A stretch of DNA of 51,095 nt from Vannielia litorea (lineage in GTDB: Bacteria; Pseudomonadota; Alphaproteobacteria; Rhodobacterales; Rhodobacteraceae), in the NCBI RefSeq assembly GCF_018424695.1, contig NZ_QTNQ01000024.1:1-51095 (forward strand), given 5' to 3'. Each line of letters starts with the position of its first letter. Within the stretch, counting starts at the first letter, position 1. The notes under the pieces are model-generated. The model was not told the origin of the DNA and did not search any database. It saw only the letters and a program-made list of their open reading frames with translations. Positions 39,951 through 48,281 of the stretch are shown piece after piece. The translations under genes were made by a program, and so were the position numbers.

Positions 39951-40258
39951 TCACCACCACCACCCCCTCCGTCGAGGGCAAGTCTATCACCTCCTACAAA
40001 GGCATCGTCACCGGCGAGGCGATCCTTGGAGCCAACATCTTCCGCGATCTCTTCGCCGGCATCCGTGACATCGTCGGCGGGCGCTCGGCGGCCTATGAGC
40101 AGGAGTTGGGCCGCGCCCGCGAGACCGCGCTGCGCGAAATGGAGGAGCGCGCCGCCGAGCTTGGCGCCAATGCGGTGGTGGGCGTCGATCTCGACTACGA
40201 GGTCATCAACAACATGCTGATGGTTTCCGCCTCCGGCACGGCGGTGACCCTCTCGTAA
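39947..40258 (+). CDS. YbjQ/UPF0145 family protein
   Basis: A 103-residue protein of the YbjQ (UPF0145) heavy-metal-binding-like family. Family marks include the start [25 protein letters not shown], the middle [21 protein letters not shown] near residues 36-55, and the end [17 protein letters not shown] near 77. The fold is a small oligomeric barrel; function is unknown, with metal binding suggested for some members. ATG 39947 overlaps the previous stop and is preferred to an in-frame start at 39878. Its presence within a Fe-S operon makes a link to metal handling plausible. Confidence 0.88.
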   Translation: MITTTTPSVEGKSITSYKGIVTGEAILGANIFRDLFAGIRDIVGGRSAAYEQELGRARETALREMEERAAELGANAVVGVDLDYEVINNMLMVSASGTAVTLS

Positions 40259-40503
40259 GGCGCTGAAATGCAAGGTTTGTTCTCGATATTCACGATGCGG
40301 AAGACCATGCCGCCGCAGCCGGAGCGCAGGCTTCTGGCCCGGGGGCTGGTTGCACCTGCGGTATCGGGTCTTGGGCGCCAGCTGGAGGCCCGGAGCAGGG
40401 CCGGGCGAGGTGACGCAACGTTGCGAAATCGGGCGCTGAAGTGTTTACCATGTCAACGTTTTTGGACGCTCAAACCCCAATCCTGCCCCATTCCCTTGGT
40501 AAA

Positions 40504-40528
40504 CCTCGTCTTAACGCGCGAGACGAGG
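40504..40528. repeat. Inverted repeat in the leader of the 40548 gene
   Basis: CCTCGTCT (40504-40511) and AGACGAGG (40521-40528) form a perfect 8-bp stem with a 9-nt loop, 20 bp before the next start codon. No T-run follows. The 289-bp gap 40259-40547 that contains it holds no convincing gene; a long open frame across it is only the shadow of the two membrane genes that follow. Confidence 0.5.
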
Positions 40529-40547
40529 ACCGAGGCACCACGCAGCC

Positions 40548-41057
40548 ATGGCCAACATGGATACCTTCAACAGCCGGATCACCCGGATCAACAAGGGCAA
40601 GCAGTGGGCGCCCGACGGGGTGGTGCATGCGCCGATACAGGCCGCGCGCCGCAAGGGCCGTCGCGGGCCGGTTGCGCGGCTGTTTCACGGCATTTCCCTG
40701 CCCATGGCCTTCGGGCTGGGGCTCATCGCCATGCTGGTTGCGCGCTATGCTCGGCTGGCGGTGAGCGGGGTGCCCGAGGGCGGAGGAGTGCTGACCGAAA
40801 CGCTGCTGATCGACGCCGTGCTGGCGTTGGTGCTCAGCTTCGTGCTGGCGCAGATCGTCTCGATGCGCTCCATCCCGCAGGTCATGGTGTCTGCGCTCGG
40901 CGTCGCGACCGGGGCGCTGACGATGCATATGGCCGTCCACCGCGCGCCGGATCTCTTCGTGCAGATCTTCGGCCCGGCCTGGGTGAATGCCGTGGTCACC
41001 ACGACCGACCCGAACATGGTGCTCTACGGGCACCTGTTGCAGCGTTTGCCGGTGTAG
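40548..41057 (+). CDS. Uncharacterised membrane protein in the suf operon
   Basis: A 169-residue protein with a basic N-terminus (residues 1-45), about three transmembrane helices (near 50-72, 82-105 and 112-130) and a C-terminal hydrophobic segment. I recognise no family. The start is uncertain: ATG 40548 (MANMDTF) and ATG 40557 (MDTFNSR) are both possible, and neither has a strong ribosome-binding site. A basic, probably cytoplasmic tail and tight linkage to the next membrane gene (12 bp) suggest the two products work together. Confidence 0.68.
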   Translation: MANMDTFNSRITRINKGKQWAPDGVVHAPIQAARRKGRRGPVARLFHGISLPMAFGLGLIAMLVARYARLAVSGVPEGGGVLTETLLIDAVLALVLSFVLAQIVSMRSIPQVMVSALGVATGALTMHMAVHRAPDLFVQIFGPAWVNAVVTTTDPNMVLYGHLLQRLPV

Positions 41058-41069
41058 GGAGTAATGGTG

Positions 41070-41546
41070 ATGTCGCAGCAGGACTTTCAGGATCGCCTTG
41101 CCCGGTTGGGCACCGCGCCACAACCCGGCGCAGCGCCAGCGCCAGCGCCAGCGCCACAGCCGCAGTCGCGTGCCCCCATTCGCGCTGCCAACACCGAGCC
41201 GGGGCCGATGGACGTGGCCCGGGGGCTGATCCTTGGTTTCCTCGCCAGCCTTGGCGCTTCGATGGTGGAGTTTCACCTCTGGCTGGGCGGCGACGCCATG
41301 GCCTATATCGACGGGCGGGGCTCGATGGTGGGCATCGTGGCGATCATGGCCATCGCCTATGTGCTGGGGCATGCCCTGCCGGCGCGCGGCTTTCTGGGAA
41401 CCGGTGGAACGGTGGCCGGGGTGCTGGCAGAAATTCTGTGGTTCGAGTCCATGCTTCCACATATAGCGCCCGGCTTGGCCGCCACGCTCTTCAACGACCA
41501 ATACGCCTCGCTGATCCGCGTGGGCTATTCAATCACGCTCTTCTGA
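41070..41546 (+). CDS. Uncharacterised membrane protein with an Ala-Pro-rich linker
   Basis: A 158-residue protein. After a short hydrophilic N-terminus comes an Ala-Pro repeat (PGAAPAPAPAPQPQ near residues 18-31) encoded by a tandem GCGCCA hexamer. Then come about three transmembrane helices (near 52-72, 84-106 and 113-130) and a loop ending LIRVGYSITLF. No family is recognised. ATG 41070 has GGGAG 8 bp upstream; ATG 41064 is too close to it. It lies between the 40548 membrane gene and sufC. Confidence 0.68.
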   Translation: MSQQDFQDRLARLGTAPQPGAAPAPAPAPQPQSRAPIRAANTEPGPMDVARGLILGFLASLGASMVEFHLWLGGDAMAYIDGRGSMVGIVAIMAIAYVLGHALPARGFLGTGGTVAGVLAEILWFESMLPHIAPGLAATLFNDQYASLIRVGYSITLF

Positions 41547-41625
41547 CCGGCCCGCAGGGCTGGCTTCAAACGCTCCCGGCAGCCCCACGGGCCGCCGGGC
41601 CATTCGCCATGAAAAGGTAAGAAAA

Positions 41626-42381
41626 ATGCTGGAAATCAAAAACCTCCACGTCAAACTTGAAGAAGAGGACAAGCAGATCCTGAAGGGTGTCGACCTTACC
41701 GTCGAGACAGGCAAGGTGCATGCCATCATGGGCCCCAACGGCTCGGGCAAATCGACGCTGTCCTACGTACTTGCCGGCCGCGAAGGCTATGAGGTCACTG
41801 AAGGCTCTGCGGTGATGGATGGGGTCGATCTGCTGGACCTCGAAACCGAAGAGCGCGCCGCCGAGGGGCTGTTTCTGGCGTTCCAGTACCCGGTCGAGAT
41901 TCCGGGCGTCAGCAACATGACCTTCCTGCGCACTGCGGTGAACGCGCAGCGCAAGGCCCGTGGCGAAGACGAGATGAGCGCCACCGATTTCCTCAAGGAG
42001 GTGCGCGCCAAGGCGAAGAGCCTCAAGATCGACGCCGAAATGCTGAAGCGCCCGGTCAACATGGGCTTCTCCGGCGGCGAGAAAAAGCGCAACGAAATCC
42101 TGCAGATGGCCATGCTGGCCCCCAAGATGTGCGTGCTGGATGAAACCGACTCCGGCCTCGACGTGGACGCCATGAAACTGGTGGCCGATGGGGTGAATGC
42201 GCTGCGCTCCGAGGGGCGCAGCTTCCTCGTCATCACCCATTACCAACGGCTGCTCGATCACATCAAACCCGACGTTGTGCACATCATGGCCGATGGCCGT
42301 ATCGTCAAGATGGGCGGGCCGGACTTGGCGCTTGAGGTCGAGCACAACGGCTATGCCGACATTCTCGCGGAGATGGCGTGA
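41626..42381 (+). CDS. sufC: Fe-S cluster assembly ATPase SufC
   Basis: A 251-residue ABC-type ATPase that drives the SufBCD scaffold. It has Walker A MGPNGSGKSTLSY near residues 36-48, Q-loop FQYPVEIPGVSN, signature FSGGEKKRNEILQ near 148, Walker B MCVLDETDSGLDVDAMK near 167, and the switch histidine in LVITHYQRLL. The length is normal. It acts in the cytoplasm bound to SufB and SufD, with no membrane partner. Its stop codon overlaps the sufD start by one base. Confidence 0.97.
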   Translation: MLEIKNLHVKLEEEDKQILKGVDLTVETGKVHAIMGPNGSGKSTLSYVLAGREGYEVTEGSAVMDGVDLLDLETEERAAEGLFLAFQYPVEIPGVSNMTFLRTAVNAQRKARGEDEMSATDFLKEVRAKAKSLKIDAEMLKRPVNMGFSGGEKKRNEILQMAMLAPKMCVLDETDSGLDVDAMKLVADGVNALRSEGRSFLVITHYQRLLDHIKPDVVHIMADGRIVKMGGPDLALEVEHNGYADILAEMA

Positions 42382-43691
42382 TGGCACGGCAAGCAAACCG
42401 CAAGGAGGCCATGGCGGCCGACCGGCGGGCACAGGCAGAGGCCCGTCTGGGTGCCACCCCCATGCCCGCCGCCTCGGGCTGGTCCGCCGCGCCGCGCCAG
42501 GAGGCTTTGAGCCGCGTCGTTGAAATGGGGCTGCCCCATCGCCGCGACGAATACTGGAAGTTCACCGACCCCACTACGCTCAGCCAGCCCGAGCCGGTGG
42601 AGGCCGCCACCTTCGATCCGCAGGAAAGCCTGATCTTCGGTGCGGTCGACAGGCTGCACCTGACTTTCGTGGATGGTGTCTTCGATGCCGAGGCCTCCGA
42701 CAGCCTCGAAGGGGAGGGCATCGAGATCGCCCGGCTGTCCGAAGCCGAAAGCGCCGATATCCACTGGGCGCAGGGCCTCTACGGCACGCTGGAAGCCCGG
42801 GGCCAGAGCCCGGTCGCCCGCCCGCTTGCCGCGCTCAACACCGCGCTGGCCGCCGACGGCATCCTGATCCGCGCGACGCAGAAGGTGAGGAAGCCCGTGC
42901 ACATCACCTACCTGCACCAGCAGACCGCCTCCGACGCGATGTTGCACCATGTTGTAAAGGTGGAGCCGGGCGCCGAGCTGACCCTGCTGGAAAACGGCCC
43001 CGCCGCAGCGCGCTTCAACAAGGTGCTGGAGGTGGACGTGGCCGACACAGGCGCATTCCACCACATCCGCGCGCAGGGGCGCGACCATCAGCGCCGCGCG
43101 GTGAGCCACATCTTCGCCCGTTTGGGCGAAGAGAGCACCTTCAAGAGCTTCACCCTCACCGTCAACGGCGTGCTCACCCGCAATGAAGCGGTCATCGAAT
43201 TCACCGGTGACAATGCCACCGCCCATATCGCCGGGGCCTGCCTTGGCGATGGCACCTTCCACCATGATGACACCGTTTTCATCACCCATGACGCGGTGAA
43301 CTGCGAAAGCCGGCAGGTCTTCAAGAAGGTGCTGCGCAACGGGGCGAAGGGTGTTTTCCAAGGCAAGATCCTGGTGAAGGAAGGCGCGCAAAAGACTGAC
43401 GGCTACCAGATCAGCCAGTCGCTCCTGCTGGACGATGACAGCCAGTTCCTCGCCAAGCCCGAGCTGGAGATCTACGCCGACGATGTCGCCTGCTCGCACG
43501 GCTCAACCACCGGGGCGATCGACGAGGATGCGCTGTTCTACCTGCTGTCGCGCGGCATCCCGCGCAAAGAGGCGCAGAGCCTTCTGGTGCTGGCCTTCGT
43601 GGCCGAGGCCATCGAGGAGATCGAGAACAAGGATCTCGCCGGTGAGCTGACCGAGCGGCTTGCCGCCTGGCTCCAGCGGCACAGCGGCTGA
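42381..43691 (+). CDS. sufD: Fe-S cluster assembly scaffold subunit SufD
   Basis: A 436-residue partner of SufB in the SufBC2D complex, needed for iron entry in E. coli. Recognisable parts are the N-terminal HRRDEYWKFTDPTTL near residues 52-66, the beta-helix core (about 130-370), and the C-terminal ADDVACSHGSTTGAIDEDALFYLLSRG near 370. That last segment includes the conserved histidine considered part of the SufB-SufD cluster site. ATG 42381 shares a base with the sufC stop (TGATG), which supports this start over the GTG 3 bp earlier. Confidence 0.96.
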   Translation: MARQANRKEAMAADRRAQAEARLGATPMPAASGWSAAPRQEALSRVVEMGLPHRRDEYWKFTDPTTLSQPEPVEAATFDPQESLIFGAVDRLHLTFVDGVFDAEASDSLEGEGIEIARLSEAESADIHWAQGLYGTLEARGQSPVARPLAALNTALAADGILIRATQKVRKPVHITYLHQQTASDAMLHHVVKVEPGAELTLLENGPAAARFNKVLEVDVADTGAFHHIRAQGRDHQRRAVSHIFARLGEESTFKSFTLTVNGVLTRNEAVIEFTGDNATAHIAGACLGDGTFHHDDTVFITHDAVNCESRQVFKKVLRNGAKGVFQGKILVKEGAQKTDGYQISQSLLLDDDSQFLAKPELEIYADDVACSHGSTTGAIDEDALFYLLSRGIPRKEAQSLLVLAFVAEAIEEIENKDLAGELTERLAAWLQRHSG

Positions 43692-43706
43692 AGGGCAGGG
43701 GGCGTC

Positions 43707-44231
43707 GTGGCCATTACCACCAACATGCTGGCCAGCTGGCGTGCGCCGCGCGCCACGCTGCGCCGGATGCTCGCCGCCGGGCAGCGCGAAGACAGGGCGC
43801 TCATGCTGCTGATGGCGGGCTGCTTCGTGATCTTCGTTGCCCAATGGCCCCGGCTGGCGCGTGATGCCGAGCTGGCCCAGCGGTTGGGCGAAGAGGCCGA
43901 GCAGCCCCTGCAAATGCTGATCGGCGGCACCCTTCTGGCCTGGCTCTTCATCATGCCCATCGTCTTCTATGCCCTTGCGGGGCTGTCCCATCTTGCGCTC
44001 CGGCCCTTCGGCGGGCGGGGCAGCGCCTATGGCGCGCGGCTCGCGCTGTTCTGGACGGTGCTTGTCGTCTCGCCGCTGATGCTGCTCTACGGGCTCACCC
44101 GGGGCTTCATCGGCAACGGGCCGGAGGCCACGCTCGTGGGGGTGGTCGTTATCGTCGGCTTTTTCGCCCATTGGGGGCTCTGCCTCGCCGAGGCCGAGTT
44201 TGGCCCCTCTGCTGATGGGGCCGCCGCATGA
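43707..44231 (+). CDS. Yip1-like membrane protein (first of a pair)
   Basis: A 174-residue protein with about four transmembrane helices (near residues 30-46, 70-92, 108-128 and 138-155), resembling short bacterial YIP1-domain proteins of unknown function. The start is GTG 43707 with GCAGGGGG upstream, 15 bp after sufD. Its stop overlaps the following ATG by 4 bp. Two adjacent Yip1-like genes inside a Fe-S operon are a recurring but unexplained arrangement in this bacterial group, as far as I recall. Confidence 0.68.
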   Translation: MAITTNMLASWRAPRATLRRMLAAGQREDRALMLLMAGCFVIFVAQWPRLARDAELAQRLGEEAEQPLQMLIGGTLLAWLFIMPIVFYALAGLSHLALRPFGGRGSAYGARLALFWTVLVVSPLMLLYGLTRGFIGNGPEATLVGVVVIVGFFAHWGLCLAEAEFGPSADGAAA

Positions 44232-44848
44232 CCGAGGCCCCCAACCTTCTGAAACTGCTGGAGCTTTGCGCCCGTCGCCCGCGCGAGGCGATGGAAACCG
44301 TGATGGCGCTTCGGTTGCCCTCTACCGTGGCGTGGCAAGTCTTCGCTCTGGTGCTGGTGATCGAGTTGATCTTTGCCCAGCTCCTCGGCCTCATGCTCGG
44401 CCCAACCGAGGCTCCCGAGGGCGCGCTTGGCCCCGCGCTGGCGCTCAACCCGATCCTGCTGGGCGCGATCCAGGCCTGCCTGCTGACCCTGATGATCTTC
44501 GGCATCCACTGGGTCGGGCGCGCCTTTGGTGGCGCCGGGCGGCTGGAAGATGCGATCCTGCTCATGGCGCTGCTGCAATTTGCCCTCGTCGTGCTTCAGG
44601 CCGTCGAGATCCTGCTGATCGTGCTCCTGCCTGGCCTCGCCGCCGGCGTGCTGTTCTTCAACGTCTTCGCCTTCTTCTACCTGCTGACAAGCTTCACCAC
44701 GGCGCTGCACGGCTTCAGCCGCCCTCCGCTGGTGTTCCTCGGCATCCTTCTCACCGGATTGGGCGCCATCTTCGGCCTGTCCATCATCCTGTCGATCATT
44801 TTCGCCGCAGCAGGCGTCACGATTCCCGGAATGCCCACCAATGTATGA
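44228..44848 (+). CDS. Yip1-family membrane protein (second of a pair)
   Basis: A 206-residue YIP1-domain protein. A cytoplasmic N-terminus PRE(A)METVMALRLP is followed by five hydrophobic helices (near residues 38-56, 75-95, 103-125, 132-155 and 165-195). The helix positions and the RPREAMETVMALRL entry resemble bacterial Yip1 proteins. Function is unknown; a membrane scaffold role is conceivable. It overlaps the preceding gene by 4 bp and sufS by 8 bp, so translation is strongly coupled. Confidence 0.75.
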   Translation: MTEAPNLLKLLELCARRPREAMETVMALRLPSTVAWQVFALVLVIELIFAQLLGLMLGPTEAPEGALGPALALNPILLGAIQACLLTLMIFGIHWVGRAFGGAGRLEDAILLMALLQFALVVLQAVEILLIVLLPGLAAGVLFFNVFAFFYLLTSFTTALHGFSRPPLVFLGILLTGLGAIFGLSIILSIIFAAAGVTIPGMPTNV

Positions 44849-46061
44849 CGTCAACGCCATCCGCGCCGACTTTCCGATCCTCGCCCGCGAGGTCAACGGA
44901 AAGCCCCTCAGCTACCTCGACAATGGCGCCTCGGCCCAGAAGCCCCGCGCCGTCATCGACGCGGTGACGCAGGCCTACGAGATGGAATACGCCAATGTGC
45001 ACAGAGGCCTGCACTTTCTCTCCAACCTCGCAACCGACAAATACGAGGCGGTGCGCGGCAAGGTGGCCCGCTTCCTCGGCGCGCCGCGCGAGGAAGAGAT
45101 CGTCTTCACCTCCGGCACCACCGAGGGGATCAATCTCGTGTCCTATGGCTGGGCGGCACCCCGGCTGGAGGCGGGCGACGAGATCGTTCTGAGCGTGATG
45201 GAGCACCACGCCAACATCGTGCCCTGGCACTTCCTGCGCGAGCGGCAGGGCGTGGTGCTGAAGTGGGTCGAGCCCGAGGCCGACGGCTCGCTCCCGGCAC
45301 AGAAGGTGATCGACGCCATCGGCCCGCGCACAAAGCTCGTGGCCGTCACCCATATGTCCAACGTGCTGGGCACCGTGGTCGACGTGGCCGCCATCGCCAA
45401 GGCGGCCCGCGAAAAGGGCGTCGCCACCCTCATCGACGGCAGCCAGGCGGCGGTGCACATGCCCGTCAACGTGGCCGAGATCGGCGCAGACTTCTACGCC
45501 ATCACCGGCCACAAACTCTATGGCCCCTCCGGCTCTGGCGCCATCCACATCCGCCCCGAGCGTATGGCCGAGATGCGCCCCTTCATGGGCGGTGGTGACA
45601 TGATCCGCGAGGTCTCCCGCGAGGCCGTGAGCTACACCGACCCGCCGATGAAGTTCGAGGCCGGCACGCCGGGCATCGTGCAAACCATCGGCATGGGCGT
45701 GGCGCTCGATTACATGATGGACCTCGGGATGGAGAACATCGCCGCACATGAGGCCCGCATTCGTGACTATGCGCGCGAAAAGCTCTTCGGCCTCAACTGG
45801 CTCACCGTGCAGGGCGACGCGCCGGGCAAGGGTGCGATCTTCTCCTTCACCCTCGAAGGCGCGGGCCATGCGCATGACATCTCCACCGTGCTCGACAAGC
45901 GCGGCGTTGCGGTGCGGGCAGGGCACCATTGCGCCCAGCCGCTGATGGAGCACATGGGCGTCACCGCCACCTGCCGCGCCTCCTTCGGGCTCTACAACAC
46001 CGAGGAAGAGGTGGATCGGCTGGTCTCGGCGCTGGAACTCTGCCACGAGCTTTTCGCCTGA
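44841..46061 (+). CDS. sufS: Cysteine desulfurase SufS (group II)
   Basis: A 406-residue PLP enzyme that provides sulfur to the SufBCD scaffold. Lys225 in ITGHKLYGPSGSG is the PLP lysine, and Cys364 in RAGHHCAQPLM is the active cysteine, in the short-loop group II context (and at the same number as in E. coli SufS). His and Asp residues of the PLP pocket (EHHAN near 121, LIDGSQAAVH near 197) are present. Group II enzymes usually need SufE or SufU; neither is in the window. It is the last gene of the operon, followed by a hairpin. Confidence 0.96.
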   Translation: MYDVNAIRADFPILAREVNGKPLSYLDNGASAQKPRAVIDAVTQAYEMEYANVHRGLHFLSNLATDKYEAVRGKVARFLGAPREEEIVFTSGTTEGINLVSYGWAAPRLEAGDEIVLSVMEHHANIVPWHFLRERQGVVLKWVEPEADGSLPAQKVIDAIGPRTKLVAVTHMSNVLGTVVDVAAIAKAAREKGVATLIDGSQAAVHMPVNVAEIGADFYAITGHKLYGPSGSGAIHIRPERMAEMRPFMGGGDMIREVSREAVSYTDPPMKFEAGTPGIVQTIGMGVALDYMMDLGMENIAAHEARIRDYAREKLFGLNWLTVQGDAPGKGAIFSFTLEGAGHAHDISTVLDKRGVAVRAGHHCAQPLMEHMGVTATCRASFGLYNTEEEVDRLVSALELCHELFA

Positions 46062-46088
46062 AAACGACATTCAGGGGTCGTATTCAGG
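46057..46088 (+). terminator. Inverted repeat spanning the sufS stop codon
   Basis: CCTGAAAACGAC (46057-46068) and GTCGTATTCAGG (46077-46088) pair at 11 of 12 positions around an 8-nt loop. The stop codon lies within the left arm. No T-run follows, so intrinsic termination is doubtful. It may protect the 3' end of the suf message or mark a Rho-dependent end. Confidence 0.45.
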
Positions 46089-46135
46089 CCGCCACCTGCT
46101 AGTCTTGCCGCATTGCAGCAACAGACGAGGCCGCA

Positions 46136-47143
46136 GTGGCACTGACCGAAGCCGACGAGATTTCCGAGATTGCATTTGCCTTCATGGGCTCCAAGGCGCT
46201 CTTCGCGGCGATCGGGCAGGGGGTCTTTTCTCACCTTGCCAAGGGGCCGATGACGGCGGAACAACTGGCCGCCGCCACCGATCTAGATGCGCCGCGCGCC
46301 GAAACCCTGCTGACGGCGCTCGCGGGCCTTGGCCTCGTGACTGTGGCGCAGGGCCGCTACGCCAACTCCCCCGCCGCCGAGAACTTCTTGGTGAAGGGCG
46401 CAAAATATGACTTCTCCGACTATCTGGAGCGCCAGGTTGCCCGGCAGATGTATCCGCTGATGGACCAGATCGAAGAGGCGCTCACAGGCTCCTTGCCCAA
46501 AGAGGCCACCGCCTCCTACGCCCAATGGTTCTCCGACCCGGAGGAGGCGCGGCTCTACTCCGAAAGCCAGCACGCCGGCTCCCTCGGCCCGGCGCGACAA
46601 CTGGCCAAAACGCTGGACCTCTCCGGCGCCCGCCACCTGCTCGACGTCGGCGGCGGCACCGGCGCCTTTGCCATCACGCTCTGCGAGGCCAACCCAGAGC
46701 TGCACGCCACCATTGTCGATTTCCCCAATGTGGCTGCCCTGGGGCGAGACTACGTGGCCAAGGCCGGGCTGAGCGACCGGATCACCTATGTCGAGGGCGA
46801 CGGGCGTGACGACATCTGGCCAAAGGCAAATGATCTGGTTCTGATGTCCTACCTCTTCTCCGGTGTTCCCGCCGAGGCCCACGCGGGCCTGGTCTCCCGC
46901 GCCTTCGCCCATCTCGCGCCGGGCGGGCGCTACCTGATCCACGATTTCATCGTGGAGGCCTCCCGCGAAGGCCCCAAGCTCGCCGCCCTCTGGCAGCTCC
47001 AGCACACCGCCTTCACCCCCGAGGCGCGCTCGCTCGATGCGGGCACCCTGGCCGACCGGTTGGGCAAGGCGGGCTTTGACTCCGTCTCCGTCGCGCCGCT
47101 GATCCCGAAGATGACCATGCTCGCCAAGGCCCGCAAACCCTGA
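46136..47143 (+). CDS. SAM-dependent O-methyltransferase (Methyltransf_2-like)
   Basis: A 335-residue methyltransferase. The N-terminal winged-helix dimerisation domain (about residues 10-85) carries GPMTAEQLAAATDLDAPRAE. The catalytic domain has SAM motif I HLLDVGGGTGAFAITL near residue 163, then VDFPNVAALG and GRYLIHDFIVE. This is the layout of small-molecule O-methyltransferases such as hydroxyneurosporene or acetylserotonin methyltransferases. The substrate is unknown, and there are no pigment genes here. The start is GTG 46136 with GAGG upstream. Confidence 0.82.
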   Translation: MALTEADEISEIAFAFMGSKALFAAIGQGVFSHLAKGPMTAEQLAAATDLDAPRAETLLTALAGLGLVTVAQGRYANSPAAENFLVKGAKYDFSDYLERQVARQMYPLMDQIEEALTGSLPKEATASYAQWFSDPEEARLYSESQHAGSLGPARQLAKTLDLSGARHLLDVGGGTGAFAITLCEANPELHATIVDFPNVAALGRDYVAKAGLSDRITYVEGDGRDDIWPKANDLVLMSYLFSGVPAEAHAGLVSRAFAHLAPGGRYLIHDFIVEASREGPKLAALWQLQHTAFTPEARSLDAGTLADRLGKAGFDSVSVAPLIPKMTMLAKARKP

Positions 47144-47203
47144 CCCGGCCCTGAATTTCCCGATTGCGGGGGCAGGGCAGGGCCGTTATACGAAGCGCCA
47201 CGC

Positions 47204-47280
47204 GGACCCATAGCTCAGCTGGATAGAGCGCTGCCCTCCGAAGGCAGAGGCCAGAGGTTCGAATCCTCTTGGGTCCGCCA
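47204..47280 (+). tRNA. tRNA-Arg (anticodon CCG)
   Basis: A 77-nt cloverleaf. The acceptor GGACCCA (47204-47210) pairs with TGGGTCC (47270-47276), followed by G and an encoded CCA. The D-arm is GCTCAGCTGGATAGAGC, the anticodon stem CTGCC/GGCAG holds loop CTCCGAA with anticodon CCG, and the T-loop is GGTTCGAATCC. It reads the arginine codon CGG. It borders the 1-kb gene-poor stretch on its 3' side, a typical integration position for mobile DNA. Confidence 0.97.
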
Positions 47281-48281
47281 ATCGATCCGACATAAGTGTT
47301 TTTAACAAGGGCTTGCCTGATCGCCAGATGGGTCAGCCCCCAATATGCCCTCCATCCCGTTCCCTATGGATGGCAAATGCTCCGATTTGTGACGGTGGGG
47401 TTTTGGAGGGTAAGCCGGTCCGAACCACGCAAGTTTGGGTCTTTTGCCTACCCCCTTTCCCGTGCGCCAAACCGGGACGAACACATTAATCCTCTCGTTG
47501 GCGCGCACCTGCTGCGGATCATGCGCCTATTTGAGTGCCGCCTGCGACCTTTGAGCGATTTGACTTCGCTCAAGACACACCTCCACTGTCGGCATCCCGG
47601 CCTCCTGCTCCTTGATCATCCCGATTATCTGCGCCTCGGTGAAACGGTTCTTTCGCATGTGTCTGCTCCTTCAGAGTTGGCGCAGACTCTACTTCCGGTG
47701 AGGGATTTCGCTGGGGGCAGGTCAGTTCGTTTGGGCGCGAAGCGGGCGCTTGCCGCGCTCACCACGAAGGTCCGCTTCGGGCCGGGACCGGCCTTTCACT
47801 ATTCTCGTTGACCCTCTTGGCCTGAAGGCGTTTGGGTGGGTGTTACGGGTGTTTGGTATCGGTTTAGATGGCCGGTTCTGTCGCGCGCGGTGAGCGTCCC
47901 TGGAAGCCCCGTTGTCGGGCATAAGTTGATCACGACGGCATCGCATCAGGGATGTTGGCATGCCGGGTCTGATCAGTGTTGATCGGCTTCACCACAAGTA
48001 GTGCACGGTCCCGTAGTGACCTCGGCAAGAGGGTTGTCTTTCGCAGCTCCGTGAGGCGCAGACATTAAAGGAAGGATGGGGCATAACGCGGTGTAAGGCT
48101 CCTAATTCCTCTCCTTCGATCTCGGTGGCAGAAGCCAGCTTCACGGTATTGCCGGGTCAGCGGTAGTCCATTGGGTGACACTAGCACGCTGGCCGGTGCC
48201 TCAAATTGCCCAATCGACCTGGGGCAGGTTTTGGGCGGAGGAAGGTCGGGTTTTGGCGAGCCTGTCCCGGTGGGCGATGGG
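47281..48281. other. 1-kb gene-poor stretch downstream of tRNA-Arg
   Basis: No frame here has a convincing ribosome-binding site plus protein-like sequence; the longest frame, about 170 codons at 47296, looks random and crosses the IS remnant on the opposite strand. The stretch is less GC-rich than its surroundings. It contains the IS3-family left end (47575-47724) and, next to its broken edge, an inverted repeat TTGAGCGA-N7-TCGCTCAA (47551-47573). The rest is unassigned, probably decayed mobile DNA. Confidence 0.6.
47575..47724 (-). mobile_element. Left-end remnant of an IS3-family element (start of OrfA)
   Basis: Reading the minus strand from 47724, TGACCTGCCCCCAGCGAAAT resembles an IS3-family terminal inverted repeat. 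It is followed by an AAGGAG ribosome-binding site and ATG 47658, encoding MRKNRFTEAQIIGMIKEQEA and then GMPTVEVC, the N-terminus of an IS3-family (IS407-like) OrfA helix-turn-helix protein. Similarity stops after this cysteine codon at 47575, where OrfA should continue for about 60 residues. OrfB and the right end are missing. The piece is therefore a dead fragment. Confidence 0.8.

Noticed and set aside
40268..41620. A 450-codon plus-strand frame beginning before the 40548 membrane gene
   Set aside because: It overlaps two membrane-protein genes with clear helices and reads as a random Arg/Gly/Pro-rich sequence, so it is an out-of-frame shadow.
47296..47811. A 171-codon plus-strand frame downstream of tRNA-Arg
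   Set aside because: No ribosome-binding site and no protein-like pattern, and it runs antisense through the IS3-family OrfA fragment.
47722..47961. A 79-codon minus-strand frame next to the IS remnant
   Set aside because: Low-complexity basic translation without a recognisable domain. It ends at the IS terminal repeat, so it is most likely non-coding debris.
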